Origin: Cristatella mucedo
Taxonomy: Eukaryota; Bryozoa; Phylactolaemata; Cristatellidae
DNA length: 64,000 nt
Direction: 5' to 3'
NCBI GenBank assembly: GCA_009760855.2
Contig: WPIO01000183.1
Coordinates: forward strand, 374,001-438,000
Within the stretch, counting starts at the first letter, position 1, and the number at the start of each line of letters is the position of its first letter. Under the pieces are notes generated by a model that did no database searches, was not told the DNA's origin, and worked only from the letters and a program-made list of their open reading frames with translations. Shown one piece after another: positions 37,615 through 49,225 of the stretch. Made by a program: the position numbers and the translations under genes.

Positions 37615-37752
37615 CATAGCCATATGGTTAGTGGCAACATGCAGTGTCAATATGCATAACGTGGTTAGTAGTAACATGAACGGTGTCAAAAAAAATCAGC
37701 ACTCAAATTATTCAATATAAATATAATTTATTTATATAGCGCCCCAAGAGAT
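37615..37752 (-). mobile_element. LINE/SINE 3'-end fragment
   Basis: CATATGGTTAGTGGCAACAT and CATAACGTGGTTAGTAGT match the family 3' UTR on the minus strand. 37722-37752 (TTATTTATATAGCGCCCCAA) is a SINE-B-like tail on the same strand. The two parts are out of their usual order, so rearranged. Confidence 0.6.
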
Positions 37753-37754
37753 GT

Positions 37755-38800
37755 CGCATAACGGTTGTAGAATAGCCCTCACCGTGAATACTGAGCCATT
37801 GAAAATTCGAGAACACCTTTACTGTTTTCCTCGGCCGGGCAGGAGAGAACTTCACATCACTGAGTTTTGTAATAGATCTGGCGAAAGCTTGAGAGTGCGT
37901 CTGTCTGTTAATAAAGCAATAAATAGTTTATAACTTCATTTGGGCGAGATTCAATTTCAGCGTTTTGATTAGATGATCATATAAACTTTACGATTAGGAA
38001 CGTTACAAAAAATCTTCAAGAACTTCACTGTTATTAAATAAATTCAATAGAGCTACTGTGGATGCTCGCTTTTTGGACACCGTAATAGTGAAAAGTAAAC
38101 TGGCATTAATCAAACGTCAATCTAGCGTCGGGACAAGCAGTTACAGATTTGCGATCACGGACTGTGCCTATCGTAATTTAGAGCAGCGTGATGCATTGCT
38201 GTTTCGATAAGTAGTCGGCGATTTGCCACTCACGTACAGTTGCAAAACTCGTGCTATAAAATATAGCTTCACAACCGACTTACAACACGTCGAATTGTTC
38301 TGACAACATTCAGGGCTCATTCTTGATGGCAGTCGTGCTCTGTCTATGTTATGACCAGTACTATGGCAAACTGCCCCATGAGTCTGAGCTGAGAGAATGC
38401 GTCCCCTAAGGATGATTTATAAAAAAAAAATAAGTTTCATTAATGCGAATGCCGTCGTCAGAATTTTTTTATTTGGTATTAAAAAATTAAGGTAAGTTGT
38501 TGCTCACTTTCAAATGGAGGCTGCTTGCAAGTGTGGGGATACCCTGAGGTAACCAAAAAATTAAAGGTTATTTCGAATGCAATTAATGACTGAGCGTGTC
38601 ATCGAGCCGAACTTGGGTATAGCGACGTGACGTTGCCGTCCATTGCCGCTCGTCAATTCATCTTCACTTTAGTATGCATCAATAGTGTACCAGGACGAGT
38701 GCGAGTCGGATAGTGGAGCTTCACTTGAGCGACTTCGAGCGAGTTTATCTACTGCTTGATACGAATGTGAGCGTCCGGAGTGGGCGCTTGGCTTGCTTGT
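37755..38800. other. No recognised feature
   Basis: Unique-looking sequence. An open frame at 37751-37933 begins inside the repeat tail and is not credible as a gene. Confidence 0.4.
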
Positions 38801-38805
38801 CCTCC

Positions 38806-39155
38806 ACACTACAGCGAGCCACATTACAGCGAGCCACATTACAGCGAGCCACATTACAGCGTGCCACCTTACAGCGAGCCACATTACAGCGAGCCACATT
38901 ACAGCGAGCCACACAGCGAGCCACATTACAGCGAGCCACAGCGAGCCTCCACATTACAGCGAGCCACATTACAGCGAGCCACATTACAGCGAGCCACATT
39001 ACAGCGAGCCACATTACAGCGAGCCACATTACAGCGAGCCACATTACAGCGAGCCACATTACAGCGAGCCACATTACAGCGAGCCACATTACAGCGAGCC
39101 ACATTACAGCGAGCCACATTACAGCGAGCCACATTACAGCGAGCCACATTACAGC
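38806..39155. repeat. 15-bp minisatellite, about 23 units
   Basis: The unit is ACATTACAGCGAGCC. It is nearly perfect from 38953 on, with small deletions near 38911 and 38938 and variants ACACTACAGCGAGCC and ACCTTACAGCGAGCC at the 5' side. Unit length 15 keeps several frames open on both strands, producing spurious repetitive ORFs. Confidence 0.97.
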
Positions 39156-39159
39156 AATG

Positions 39160-39515
39160 GAGCAGTGCTCCAAAATACCACTTAGCTTATGCTTCGTGCG
39201 AACAGAGCTCAGTGCGACCGACTAGCGGCTGACTTCTCCTACGCGTCGGGAATAGTATGATGCTAACGTTGGTCACGAGTCGCAGTAACGGAGACGCACG
39301 TTGATAGTGCATTCTCAGCATTCAAACAGCGGCATTGTCGCTGCGCATTGGAATACGATTAGCAGTATACCTTTCTATTGGCTCTAGGTAATGGTTAAGA
39401 ATTATTAAGGATTTGCTACCTATTCAGCTTAAAAAATTGCTGTTCAACAACAGTAGCAAACAATTTTATATATGGAGCAAATATTTTTTAACTGGTTGCT
39501 TAGAGGGATGGAAAT
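39160..39515. other. No recognised feature
   Basis: Unique sequence between the minisatellite and a SINE relic. Confidence 0.4.
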
Positions 39516-39519
39516 ATGT

Positions 39520-39625
39520 AAGAGCCTTGGTAGCTAGAGCCACTATTTGCAGTGGACTATAGTGGATTGTCGCATGCAAGACTCAAACCTATGACTGCTT
39601 AACCCTCCGCTAGGATTCAGCTTTG
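39520..39625 (-). mobile_element. tRNA-derived SINE fragment (type A)
   Basis: On the minus strand: CATAGGTTTGAGTCTTGCAT (B box with one change), GCGACAATCCACTATAGTCC, ACTGCAAATAGTGGCTCTAG and CTACCAAGGCTC, colinear with the better copies. Confidence 0.7.
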
Positions 39626-39629
39626 AATC

Positions 39630-40770
39630 CTGCATTTCTCCTTACAGCTATACTTGTGCATTCTTCCCGGATGGTCTTAACATGTTTTAGCTTCAAAGAG
39701 CGTCATTTTTGAGTAGTTATTATTCGAATGGAGTTCAACCTTGTAACAGAAAATAGTTTAGTTGTCGAGCAAAGTAAAAATGATGTCAATGTCAAGATAG
39801 TCTTTTGGTCTCGCGGCAGAGAACTTGTCTAGTGAGATGCTAAGTCTTGTGCACGTCTTGCACGCTAAGTAAGCGGCAATGCACTTGGCCAAACATCTAC
39901 AGCTTAATTTCAATTGAAGATCGCAGGCAACCTTTTTTACTGGCAATGCGTTTTTATAAATGAAAAACAGCGATCACGAAATCAACCGTGCTATGAGCTC
40001 TTAATGTGTAGCTAATTTTATTGAAGCGGTATCCACTCAGACGACCGCCTAGAGCTGCCCAGCCGGGTCTCAACGATAGGACCGGTGTGATGACCCAGTT
40101 TTGTGGCACTAATTCCAAGAAAGACTGAAGTGCTGAAGAAAACGTAGATTCGGCCCGCCGTGTTTACAAAACCTGTACGTAGACGCAGCCTGGTGTGACC
40201 TGCATGCCTCTGAGACAGGATGTGACACGCTATTTAATGCCCAGCTAAAGATGTGAGCTATGAGCCACCTGCATCAGGCAACTCTAGGCCGGTGCTGACG
40301 GACTTTAAAGGTTGAGAGACGTATGTTGAGGCACGGCTGCTTTGGCCCAGACGTTTTGGCCACAAAAATTCAGACCAACCACCAGTAAGTTTCCTTAACA
40401 CAAATCGGTATTAGTCGGCTAGCCGGCCATGCATACACACTTACTTTACCTTGTAACGAAACGTTTTACATCACCATATGAAAGTAAATGTCTTTCTTGA
40501 TACTTAAATTAAGAGTTAGACAGCTCGCACCACTGATAGCTTGCTAATGATCTCTTCAATGCTTTGCCTTGACATGCTCAAATCCTTCGGGCTAAACATA
40601 TACCGGATCGTGAGGTAAATGACGTACTAGCAACATTGAGCTCTACGTGCTAGCTTTAGGCTTCCATATACTGTTGGGTTACGGCCTTAAAACATAATTG
40701 GCAATGGAAATTTTTGAACCTGCTTCTCGATACCTCTACAAATTAGACCGAATAAATAAATAAAAAGCTA
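39630..40770. other. No recognised feature
   Basis: No repeat, exon or domain was identified. Confidence 0.4.
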
Positions 40771-40774
40771 CTCG

Positions 40775-40915
40775 CCTATAGTCGCTCCATAGGTCTTAGC
40801 CGAACGGTAGTCCTGCGATGGATTCTTTTCTATTGGCCACTGCAAGCGGTGGTTATAGTCGCTAAGGCTCTTCTGCCTCCGTATAAATTCAGCCAATCTA
40901 ATTCTTAAAGATGGC
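40775..40915 (+). mobile_element. tRNA-derived SINE (type A), diverged
   Basis: The body is recognisable: CTGCGATGGATTCTTTTCTA, GCCACTGCAAGCGGTGGTTA, TAGTCGCTAAGGCTCTTCTG and AAATTCAGCCAATCTAATTC. The head has lost its B box. Confidence 0.68.
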
Positions 40916-40919
40916 CAGC

Positions 40920-43205
40920 TGACCTTTGACTGTGTCTGCTTGGAGCAGCGGTTCTGACGATTGAAGAAATAAGGGTAGTGAGGCAATCGAGGACGACGCC
41001 CACAAGATAGCCCTCTCGATGGTCGTTACTTAGGAGATGCTGCTTTGACTCGAGCGACGCACTCGGGGTCGTGTAGGCTTACATTAACAGCTACACTGCT
41101 ATCTAAAACAAACTTACGGCCTTTACACTCCTAACAGGAACCAAAAAAGCTAAATATGGCTGTTTCACAAACTCGATGCATTCCGTGCATGAATGCAAAC
41201 ATTTGCGAAACAAAATAGGTTCTAGCACAAGGAAAGCGAGATCAAATCTGAGATCTCAGACGTCCAGCCACGAGTCTCCTTGGATAAAGCAGCTGCGACG
41301 GCTCTTGCTTGACCAACCGATAGCAAGCAGAATTCGTTCACGGAGGCCGTGACGGACGCCCGGCACCTTGTCTTGACTCCTTCACAACTAGCTGTACTGC
41401 TGCATCAATTTTAGTCTTCTCGTGCCCTCAAAAACTTACCCGTTAAATGTCTTTGCTTAGAGACTGCTCGAAAAAAGCTTTTGCTCTGCAGGTCCTAGAC
41501 TTTGAAACTCTCTCCCGCAACTCTCGTTCCGCCGTCTGTGGCACATCCTTGCCACCCGACTTGTGCTTCTGCTTCCGTTCTAGTCATTTTTTTGACTGCG
41601 CTCCACACTCATGAGCTCTTCTCATTGTTGTGTGAGATAAAGTCCATTTTGGCTTCCGTCTGCCTACCGGAATTCCCTTAGGCCTTGGCCTTGCGGTAGA
41701 GATATCTCTCCGCCACTGCACCCTCTGTGTCTGCGTGGCTTTGCTACGCTACAGACAGAGATAAGTTACATTGTATGACATCTTTGAGCGCTACTCTATG
41801 GATAAAATTTGACAAATAGACCCGTGCGCACCAAATGTAATGCTTGCCAATCTTATTCTGATCGGACGCGCGTTTGATGTCACAGACTTGCATCTCAAGT
41901 TAATGACTTCGAGCCCAACTGCTGCCGCGTCGCCTGCGGTGCCAGTGAATGCAATTACCAGTGACGTCAGTAACCAGGCCAGCCGGAGGTCAGCTCCGAG
42001 GCAAAATGGAAATTCCTGGCACCGCACAACCTGACTGCCAAGCCTGCTGCAGCCTGCGACGAGCCGTACGCGGAAAATCAATCACGACGTCCCCGGCAGC
42101 AAACCTCTCAGCGCCCGCTGTTTCTAAATGTCACGGCTGCAGCAGGACGCCGGTTGTTCACTGCTTGCGGCAAAGTTGGTCGGCAACGGTCTAATTCAAG
42201 CAGTTCCAAGGTTGTATATCGCTCCGCATTAGCTAGAAGTGGGCGCGCCCGCTTCGTTAGACGGGAGCAAACAGCTGCAGCTACATGGCTGTGGGAGCCA
42301 AAGCTAGTTTCGGCACATGCAGCCAGAGCACGCACACACTAGCGGGTGCGAACAGGCACGAGCCGGCATTTCACGCCTTCTACCACGCAAAGCATTGCCG
42401 TGAACTCAAACTCTATAGCTAGATGGTAAACGGCGGCGCTGCAAAAACGTAAAAGGTGCGAGCCTAGCTCGTACCGCAGTACGCTCAATCGCGACGGGAA
42501 GGTTAATCTGGGCTCTTTTGCCTACGCACCAGCTCTGGAGAGCCTAAGAACTCGGAGCTGGTGCGATACTGGCGGTATTCGGTACACGAACAAGAACTAC
42601 AGCTGCGCTTTAACCTGCCTGGTGGTGTCTTGCAGCGGTCCAAAGCTGCATGGTCGCTACGGGCTTTAACAGATTGAGTGAAGCTATCCGTGTTCTCTCA
42701 GCCGGGGCCGGGAACACTCGGAGCGTGCGATAGTCTAACCACGGGACTTCCAGCTCCTATATTCACTAGAAGAGGGCGGGAGCATCCAGGTACTGAATCT
42801 CTATCGCTTGCTCGAGTGCGTCCCACCGCGTCAACCGTCCGTATCTCTGGCTTTCTCTCGCCTCATACGCGACTCCAGATCTCATCGTGCTTCCGGTAGA
42901 TGATATGAGCTCCTATCCCATCTTCCTGCACGTTACAAAATCAATTAGGACCGGAAGGCAGACAATCATAAGCATCGCTTTCTTTGGGAAAAGGCTTGGG
43001 AAAAAAGTTGCTTGCCTGAACCACCAATGTAGTAGCGCGAGTCGCAGACATGAACTCTCAGAAAGTTTCTAGACATGGTTTGACGGCCGGCCAACGTCAA
43101 GTAGAGGTTTACTTAGGCAGTAATCTGACATTTACCTCATTCACCACCTTTACACGCTCGTAGCTCAAATTCTGCTCAACAGTTTCTGATCATCTGTGCT
43201 TTCAG
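40920..43205. other. No recognised gene; CG-rich section 41830-42500
   Basis: The section around 41830-42500 is CG-rich with overlapping open frames on both strands. An 11-bp hairpin lies at 42525-42535/42555-42565 (CGCACCAGCTC and its complement). No domain was recognised. Confidence 0.35.
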
Positions 43206-43348
43206 GCTTGCTCGATGTTCTAGGAAATGAGTTTATCTACCTAAAGGGTGAACGAAGCGCACCTTCTCAGGCATTGTCGTTCCACGGACCGGAGAGATTA
43301 TCTGTCCAAAAATTGTACCTGTACTTCGGCCAAGCTGCAAGGCAACAG
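43206..43348 (+). CDS. Splice-bounded unidentified exon
   Basis: The acceptor CTGTGCTTTCAG (ending 43205) and donor GTAAGT (43349) are both near-consensus. Only one of three frames is open over the whole 143 nt. It enters needing two bases and ends at a codon boundary, reading LDVLGNEFIYLKGERS, SFHGPERLSVQKLYLYFGQA and ARQQ. Composition is protein-like. I do not recognise the family, and neighbouring exons were not found, so the gene may extend over the element-rich DNA on either side. Confidence 0.45.
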
Positions 43349-43349
43349 G

Positions 43350-43990
43350 TAAGTACTCATACTGTGTCCTCACGTACGTGCCTCTTGCAAGGGCAATGGG
43401 GTATCTCCAGCCAAGTCTCCCGGCCTCCCAAATGTATGCTAATCTGGCGATACTGGTCGATACATGGATGAAGATGGGCAACTGCACGGCGACGCTGTTA
43501 TTCTGCCCAGATTCCTTAAACCACACTCAGTAGCACCCTAAAAGTGTGTGCTGGGAGAACCACAGTTCAATATAAGCTAGTTGTGGAGGCTGGTAACCAG
43601 TTGGCATTAAATCCTCCAAATGAGTTTTTTTTAGTGGTCCCTGAGACCAAATTAAACAGTGACGTTCGCATTTGAGGAGACTCATTGGAAGTGCCGCTGT
43701 GAAAATAAAACGCTACCCATGTTCCAATATTGAACACATAGTCTATGCTACTCAAAGGTCAATCTGAGCGATCCTTATCAGAAAGGATGCCTTTACAAGG
43801 ACACCTAATAGCTCACTACGTCATTCTCGCCCTGCTATACCAAGTAGTACAAGCGCTTCTCGTTCAGTTTCAGAATTATGTTTCAAAAATTTAAGTTCAT
43901 TCGAACATTTTATAGGAAAACCAATACAGTGAAGACACACTTTGAGCGTTTGTTTTTTTTTTCGCCAGAGTGCATATAAAATTACGTGCC
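43350..43990. other. No recognised feature
   Basis: Unique sequence ending in a T-run near 43950-43960. Confidence 0.4.
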
Positions 43991-43994
43991 TATA

Positions 43995-44175
43995 GAAATC
44001 GAGAGCCGTGATTATAGGCTAGATAAAGCAGGTTTCTCTTTAAAACCTTGGTCCGAGATAGTGGGTTCTAATCCTACGCTAGATGATACTTCATTGCCGC
44101 TGGAAGTAGTATTAATAACCTTTAAAAGCTCTTTTGACAAAAAGTGGCTGTTAAATCATCTATTATTTTTGTTTA
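43995..44175 (+). mobile_element. tRNA-derived SINE (type A) abutting a LINE
   Basis: CCGTGATTATAGGCTAGATA, GATAGTGGGTTCTAATCCTA (B-box position), TTGCCGCTGGAAGTAGTATT, AATAACCTTTAAAAGCTC and GTGGCTGTTAAATCATC, then (ATT)n at 44160-44180. The next LINE starts immediately after. Confidence 0.78.
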
Positions 44176-44184
44176 TTATTGTAA

Positions 44185-46065
44185 TGCCATCCCCCTATGC
44201 TGTTCCCCGATTCCTGGCTGCTCCTCAATGTCTACATTTAAGCAGGTTCCTGGTGATCTCGTCCTAAAGTTCATATCCCAATCAAAAAAGACAACAAGAC
44301 CTCTGTACCCGATTCCCACTGTACTGCTTCTACGTTGCATTGATCTGCTGCTGCCATGAATAAATAACCTCATTAATATGCCATTAGCCTCAGGTCATGT
44401 CCCAGCACCTTTCAAAAAAGATGTAGTCAGGTGAATTCTCAAGAAAGCGACACTGCACCAAGAGAACTTGAGCAACTACCGCCCAGTCTCCCTTCCACCA
44501 TTACTATCAAAGACACCGGAACGGGTCGTGGCAGACCAGCTGAACTCATATATTGAAACCTCAAACCTTGCTAGTAAGTTTCCGTCTGGATTTAGAGCCA
44601 ATCACTCCACAGAGTCGGCATTGCTTAGGGTGTGCAACGACCTACTTCGAAATGCAGACATAGGTAGAGTGTCTCTGCTTGTTTTGCTCGATCTTTCGGC
44701 AGCTTTTGATACTATCGATCACAATGTTCTTCTAGAGCGCCACTCATCTCGCCTCGGCATCACTGGCATTGCTCTACAATGGTTCAGATCATATCTCCGT
44801 GGGAGACTCCAGAGTATTGACGTGAAAGGACAAAGATCATCCGAATTAAATCTGAAATATGGGGTACCTCAGAGCTGCGTGCTAGGTCTGGTTTTTTTCA
44901 CGGTTTATACTCTCCCTCTTGCTGATGTGATTGCCAAGCACAATCTAGGCTTTAACCTTTAGGCGGATGACACTCAGTTGTACCTTTGCTTTGATCCCTC
45001 GTAGCCTTCTAGCACATCGAATTCTCTCAAGTCACTTGCTGCATGCATTCCTGACATCTGTACATAGATGGCAGCAAATTTTCTAAAACTAAGCGATGAT
45101 AAAACTAACTTACTAGTTATGGGCAAACCCAGTGTGATTCAGAACTTGAAACGGCTGACGCTCAAAATTGGCTCTGCCAGCATATCTTCTTTTGAATCAG
45201 CTCGAAATTTAGGTGTCATGTTCAAAAGTGACGTCTGGTTAGACGACCACATCAGCTCCACAGTCAAATCTGCCTACTTTCGGCTACATAACATTGTTCG
45301 AATTCGGGCTTGTTTGGATGAGGATACCACGTCTAAGTTGCTCCATGCATTTGTGACATCCTGATTAGACTTCTGTAACTTGCTGCTTGCTGGCCTACCA
45401 GCATATGCAGTCAGGTGCTTACTGCTGGTGCAAAACTCTGCAGCTAGGCCTGTCAGTCATGAACGTCGCCGTTGCCACATCACACCTCTTCTCGCCGACC
45501 TGCACTGGCTACCAGTCAAGCAGCGGATCGACTTCAAAGATTTGTCGCTCACTTTTTGGTCTCTTCATTCTTTGGCTCTAGCCTATCTCTCAGATCTACT
45601 TCCCCACCAGGCCAAGCATCGTACCATCCGCTTTTCGGAATCCAACCAGTTTAGTTTAACACTACCTCGTACAAACCTCAAATCGTTTGGAGACCGTGCA
45701 TTTAGTTCGTAAGCTCCCAAAGCCTGGAACTCCCTCCCGACTTGCGTCAGAACATCCCCTGACTTGATCACATTTAAAAAGAACTTAAAAGCACAAATAT
45801 TTAATACAGCATTTAGTGGGTCCCTGCGATTCGTTCTTCATGTGCTCGTGAGTGCTGACACTGTGCATGCAGCCACTAACCACATTTGCATGCTGACCCT
45901 GTGCATGTCACCCCTAACCACATTGTTCATGTTGTTTATCAACATGATATTACTCACGATTCAATCGCGTTTCCCTTTGCAGCAAATGTAAAGCGCCTAG
46001 AAAGAGATTGAGTTATCTGAGGGCGCTTTATCAAGTGCATTACTATTATTTTTATTATTATTAAT
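44185..46065 (+). mobile_element. LINE (CR1/L2-like group), long but broken copy
   Basis: Starts at the same point as the 57902-59575 ORF and carries most of the reverse transcriptase: [55 protein letters not shown], then a stop in place of the residue before the A-D-D of the catalytic motif (TTTAGGCGGATGACACTCAG near 44958). Further breaks lie at 45001, 45066 and 45361. The 3' UTR and hairpin tail with (ATT)n end at 46065. Inactive. Confidence 0.95.
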
Positions 46066-46214
46066 GCTCACCGCTTGAGTCGCTCGTCCCGTCACCACCC
46101 TCCAATTCGCTGTCCGCCTTAGCGGCCAGCTCATTTGCACCCAAGCAGGCTGCGGTTTTAGCTACGCCGATCTTTCTACCAGTCCTATTAGGTACGATCT
46201 TGTGTTCCTGTTAT
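46066..46214. other. Short spacer between two LINE copies
   Basis: About 150 bases of unique sequence separate the plus-strand tail from the minus-strand tail. Confidence 0.5.
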
Positions 46215-47060
46215 TGTTTTACCAATACTACTCACAATAATATAACACTTGATAAAGTGCCCTCGGAGAATCAATCTCTTTCTAAACGCTTTGCATTCGC
46301 TGCTAAGGAAACACGGTCGAATGGTGAGTGGTACTATGCCCGACAAACAACACAAACAAGGCGGTTAGATTTGACATGCACAGGGTCAGCAAGTAAAAAT
46401 GGTTAGTGGTAGCATGCACAGTTTCAGCACTCATCAGCATTTGAAGGAAAAATCCCACGGACCAATTAACAGCTGTCAAAAATAGGTGCTTTTTAATTTT
46501 TTTTAAATGTGGTCAAGTCAGGCGATGTCATGACCCAAGTCGGGAGTGAGTTCCAGGCTTTGGGAACATAATAACTAAATTCACGGTCTCCAAAGGATTA
46601 GAGGTTTGTGCAAGGTATAGGGAAATAGTTAAATTCCGAAAACCTGGTGGAACGATGCTTAGCCCAGTGAGAGAGTAGATCCGGTAATTAGATTGGAGCC
46701 AAGGAATGAAGGGACCTAAAAGCGAGCTACAAAACCTTGAGGTCAATCAGTTGCTTGACTGGTAGCCAGTGCATGTCGGCGAGGATTGGTGTGACGTTGC
46801 AACTTTGCCACTCACGACATACATACCTAGCTGCAGAGTTTTGCACCGGCTGTAAGCGCCTGATTGCACTTGGTGGTAGCCCAGCAAGACGTGAGTTACA
46901 GAAGTCAAGACGCGATGTCACAAATGCGTGGACCAAGTGAAAGCCTAAATTGTGCTTGGCAATCACATTGGCAAGAGGAAGAGTATAAACCGTGAAAGAA
47001 CCGGACCAACCACGAAGCCCTGAGGTACCCTATATTTCAGGGGTACATCGGATGATCTCT
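46215..47060 (-). mobile_element. LINE copy with internal deletion
   Basis: Minus strand. The segment 47060-46935 encodes the stretch ending [10 protein letters not shown] just before the catalytic YADD; at about 46930 it jumps straight to [20 protein letters not shown], so YADD and roughly 120 following codons are missing. It then continues through LHWLPVKQ to the tail at 46225-46300. Confidence 0.9.
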
Positions 47061-47199
47061 GTCCATTTCATCGTTTGAATGCATTCCTGGTTTGGGTACT
47101 GCTTCCGAGGATCGTTAATTGGACTTTCGCACAGACAATCCTGTCGATAGCAGGCTTGACAGTGGATCGGAGTGCTCACTTCATATTCCCAGCATTGTC

Positions 47200-47965
47200 T
47201 TTATCCGGACTGGGCGTTCTCTCTAAAGTACTACTGCTGAGTGTCACTCTAACTTGGTGGTTATGGGGATGCTATAACCAAGGTGGCTAATCTTAAATTT
47301 GGACTTTGGAACCGTCTCTCAATGTGCAATGAATGCTTTGTATTGCATGATATGACTCTTGACGACACTCTTGACCTGTTTGCCTTGACCGAGACCTGAC
47401 TTAAATTGATTAACTGCCCAACCATAGCTGATGCTATCCTTACAGGTTTAAATTTCTTTTACGCCGCTCGAGCAATAAAAAATAATGAAAAGAAATATAT
47501 TAGCTGATTTAACAGGTTAGTTTTTATGGAAGCAAAGCCTTTACGGCTGCCACCACCGCTTCCAGTTGGTAATAAAAGAAGGCCCAGTGCAGGATTGGAA
47601 CCCATGACCTCGGTCGGAAAAACGAGTACCCTGACCTTCTAACATCAGTGCTATTGTAGCGGGCTCCTCCCCTAATTTCAAACCAGTTTCATTACCCTCA
47701 AGCAGTCAATCAAATCTCTTGTATTGAGACCTTTCGACAAGTTACCAATGGTGGCAATAATCTGACTCCACTTACTTACCCAGGCCTCCTTTATTTCAGG
47801 TCTTTTGGATCTCATTTTCATTCTGTATGCAAGAAATTAATTGTTTCTCTTTCTTGGTGATTTTAACACTCCGTTAACGAGCCAACTGACGCCTTAATAC
47901 CGAATTGTGTGCAATTACTGACGCAGTTTCTCTTGCGGCTGATGTGCTTGACCACTGACAACAAA
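47200..47965 (+). mobile_element. LINE endonuclease-domain fragment, split by a SINE
   Basis: 47280-47500 reads NLKFGLWNRLSMCNECFVLH and LDLFALTET, the N-terminal part of an APE-type LINE endonuclease. After the SINE at 47500-47655 it resumes and ends with FLGDFNTP, the conserved G-D-F-N motif, near 47850-47885. Stops are present (TGA replaces the Trp after LTET). This is the only endonuclease coding seen in the window. Assignment to the same LINE family is probable but not proven. Confidence 0.75.
47500..47655 (-). mobile_element. tRNA-derived SINE (type A), nested in a LINE
   Basis: On the minus strand: GAGGTCATGGGTTCCAATCC (B box with one change), TGCACTGGGCC, TTTATTACCAACTGGAAG, CGGTGGTGGCAGCCGTAAAG and TAACCTGTTAAATCAGCTAA. 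It interrupts the endonuclease frame. Confidence 0.88.
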
Positions 47966-47971
47966 GGTTCA

Positions 47972-48125
47972 AGGTTAGCTGATTTAGCAGCCTCATTTTT
48001 ATAGCGTCAGAAGACTCTTAACGGCTATCACCGGCACTTGTAGTGGGAAATAAAAGATAGCCTTGTAGACCTCGGGTTATGAACTCGGGTTATGAGGAGC
48101 GAGCATCTTACCTCTTTGGCTAAGA
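47972..48125 (-). mobile_element. tRNA-derived SINE (type A)
   Basis: On the minus strand: GGTCTTAGCCAAAGAGGTAA (A-box region), CATAACCCGAGTTCATAACC, TTATTTCCCACTACAAGTGC, CGGTGATAGCCGTTAAGAGT and GAGGCTGCTAAATCAGCTAA. It directly follows the endonuclease fragment. It carries a small internal duplication of GAACTCGGGTTATGA. Confidence 0.86.
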
Positions 48126-48129
48126 CCAG

Positions 48130-49225
48130 AGGCATTTCGACATTTTTGGGCTTGAAATTTCAACTTGAAACTTATTCACGATTGCATCTTACTGAAGTTG
48201 CTCGTGTGTATCATCTATGTGCATATGAGCGATAAAATCATTCTTATTACCGTAAACTAACTAAAAAACTATTAGATTTGTTCAAGCAGTAACTCACAGA
48301 AAATCAATACACAGACACATGCCGTTTATTATGGAACGAGGAGTCGAACCTGAGCGGCAACTAGCTGGTGAGCTACTAAGCGTGCTCAAAAATGAGTCTG
48401 TTCTCGGCCGGAAGAGGGCGGTGGCTGGGCGAGTTAGGTGGACATCCTCTCTTCCTACCACTGGCCGATAAAGCTCTGGTCTCATGTTACATTGTGGCGC
48501 AGGCAGGTAGGTAGGGCGGTGGCCTTGGTTGCTACGAATCGATGTATGTTGTGCAAGTCGGCTTGAGTCACGGCTCTGCTGTCCAAGAGGAATCCATCTC
48601 AGATATTTGATGTATTTGCTTTAAAATTTTCACGGGGCTCTCTGTTGACGGGCCTTTGATAACATCCCTAAAATTAGCACTATCAAGGTATAGCTGCGAG
48701 TCAGTACGGGCCATTGTAATCCTCGTTGCTACAGTAGGGCCATGGCTAACGACCGCAGTGGCTTCTGCCACAGCTGAAGCCTTATTATTCGCACAAGCAT
48801 TCCTGCTATAACTGGTAGTGTGTCTTCCTCCTCTCTGACCCTGCTCATATATTCCTTGCCTCACTTGGTCCTTGTGGCATTAAATCTTTCCGGCAAAGCT
48901 GGTTTTGGAGATGAATCACACTGTCAGCACCATCTTCTGGTTCAATCTATTATATCACACAACCCTTAACTGCCTTTATGGTTCCAGGAGACAAAATTGT
49001 TGTCGTGTTACGATAATCCTTGTACCGCATCAGGTTTCCCTTCGCTTATCTCAGAGGCATAGGCATGACAGCACCTCACGGGGCAGGGCAAAGTCGGTCC
49101 AGGCACGTGCACAAGGTTTGGCTGAGGAGTAACTGCAATGGGGTGGACGCTGTCATGGCGTTCTCAGAGGAGTGGTACTTCAACAGGAACAGGTCGCTGC
49201 GCCGCTGCGGATCTCCCTCACATCT
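48130..49225. other. Unassigned; possible tRNA-like word
   Basis: 48345-48372 on the minus strand holds a perfect B-box word (GGTTCGACTCC) with TAGCTCACCAG just upstream, too close for a tRNA. The remainder has no recognised coding. 49130-49225 may already belong to the gag end of the Ty3/gypsy relic. Confidence 0.3.

Noticed and set aside
38806-39155. CRISPR-like array of regular repeats
   Set aside because: Units are contiguous with no spacers, and the genome is eukaryotic.
38713-39232. Repetitive ORFs of 130-170 codons on both strands
   Set aside because: The 15-bp minisatellite keeps every frame lacking a stop in the unit open; no start, splice or domain evidence.
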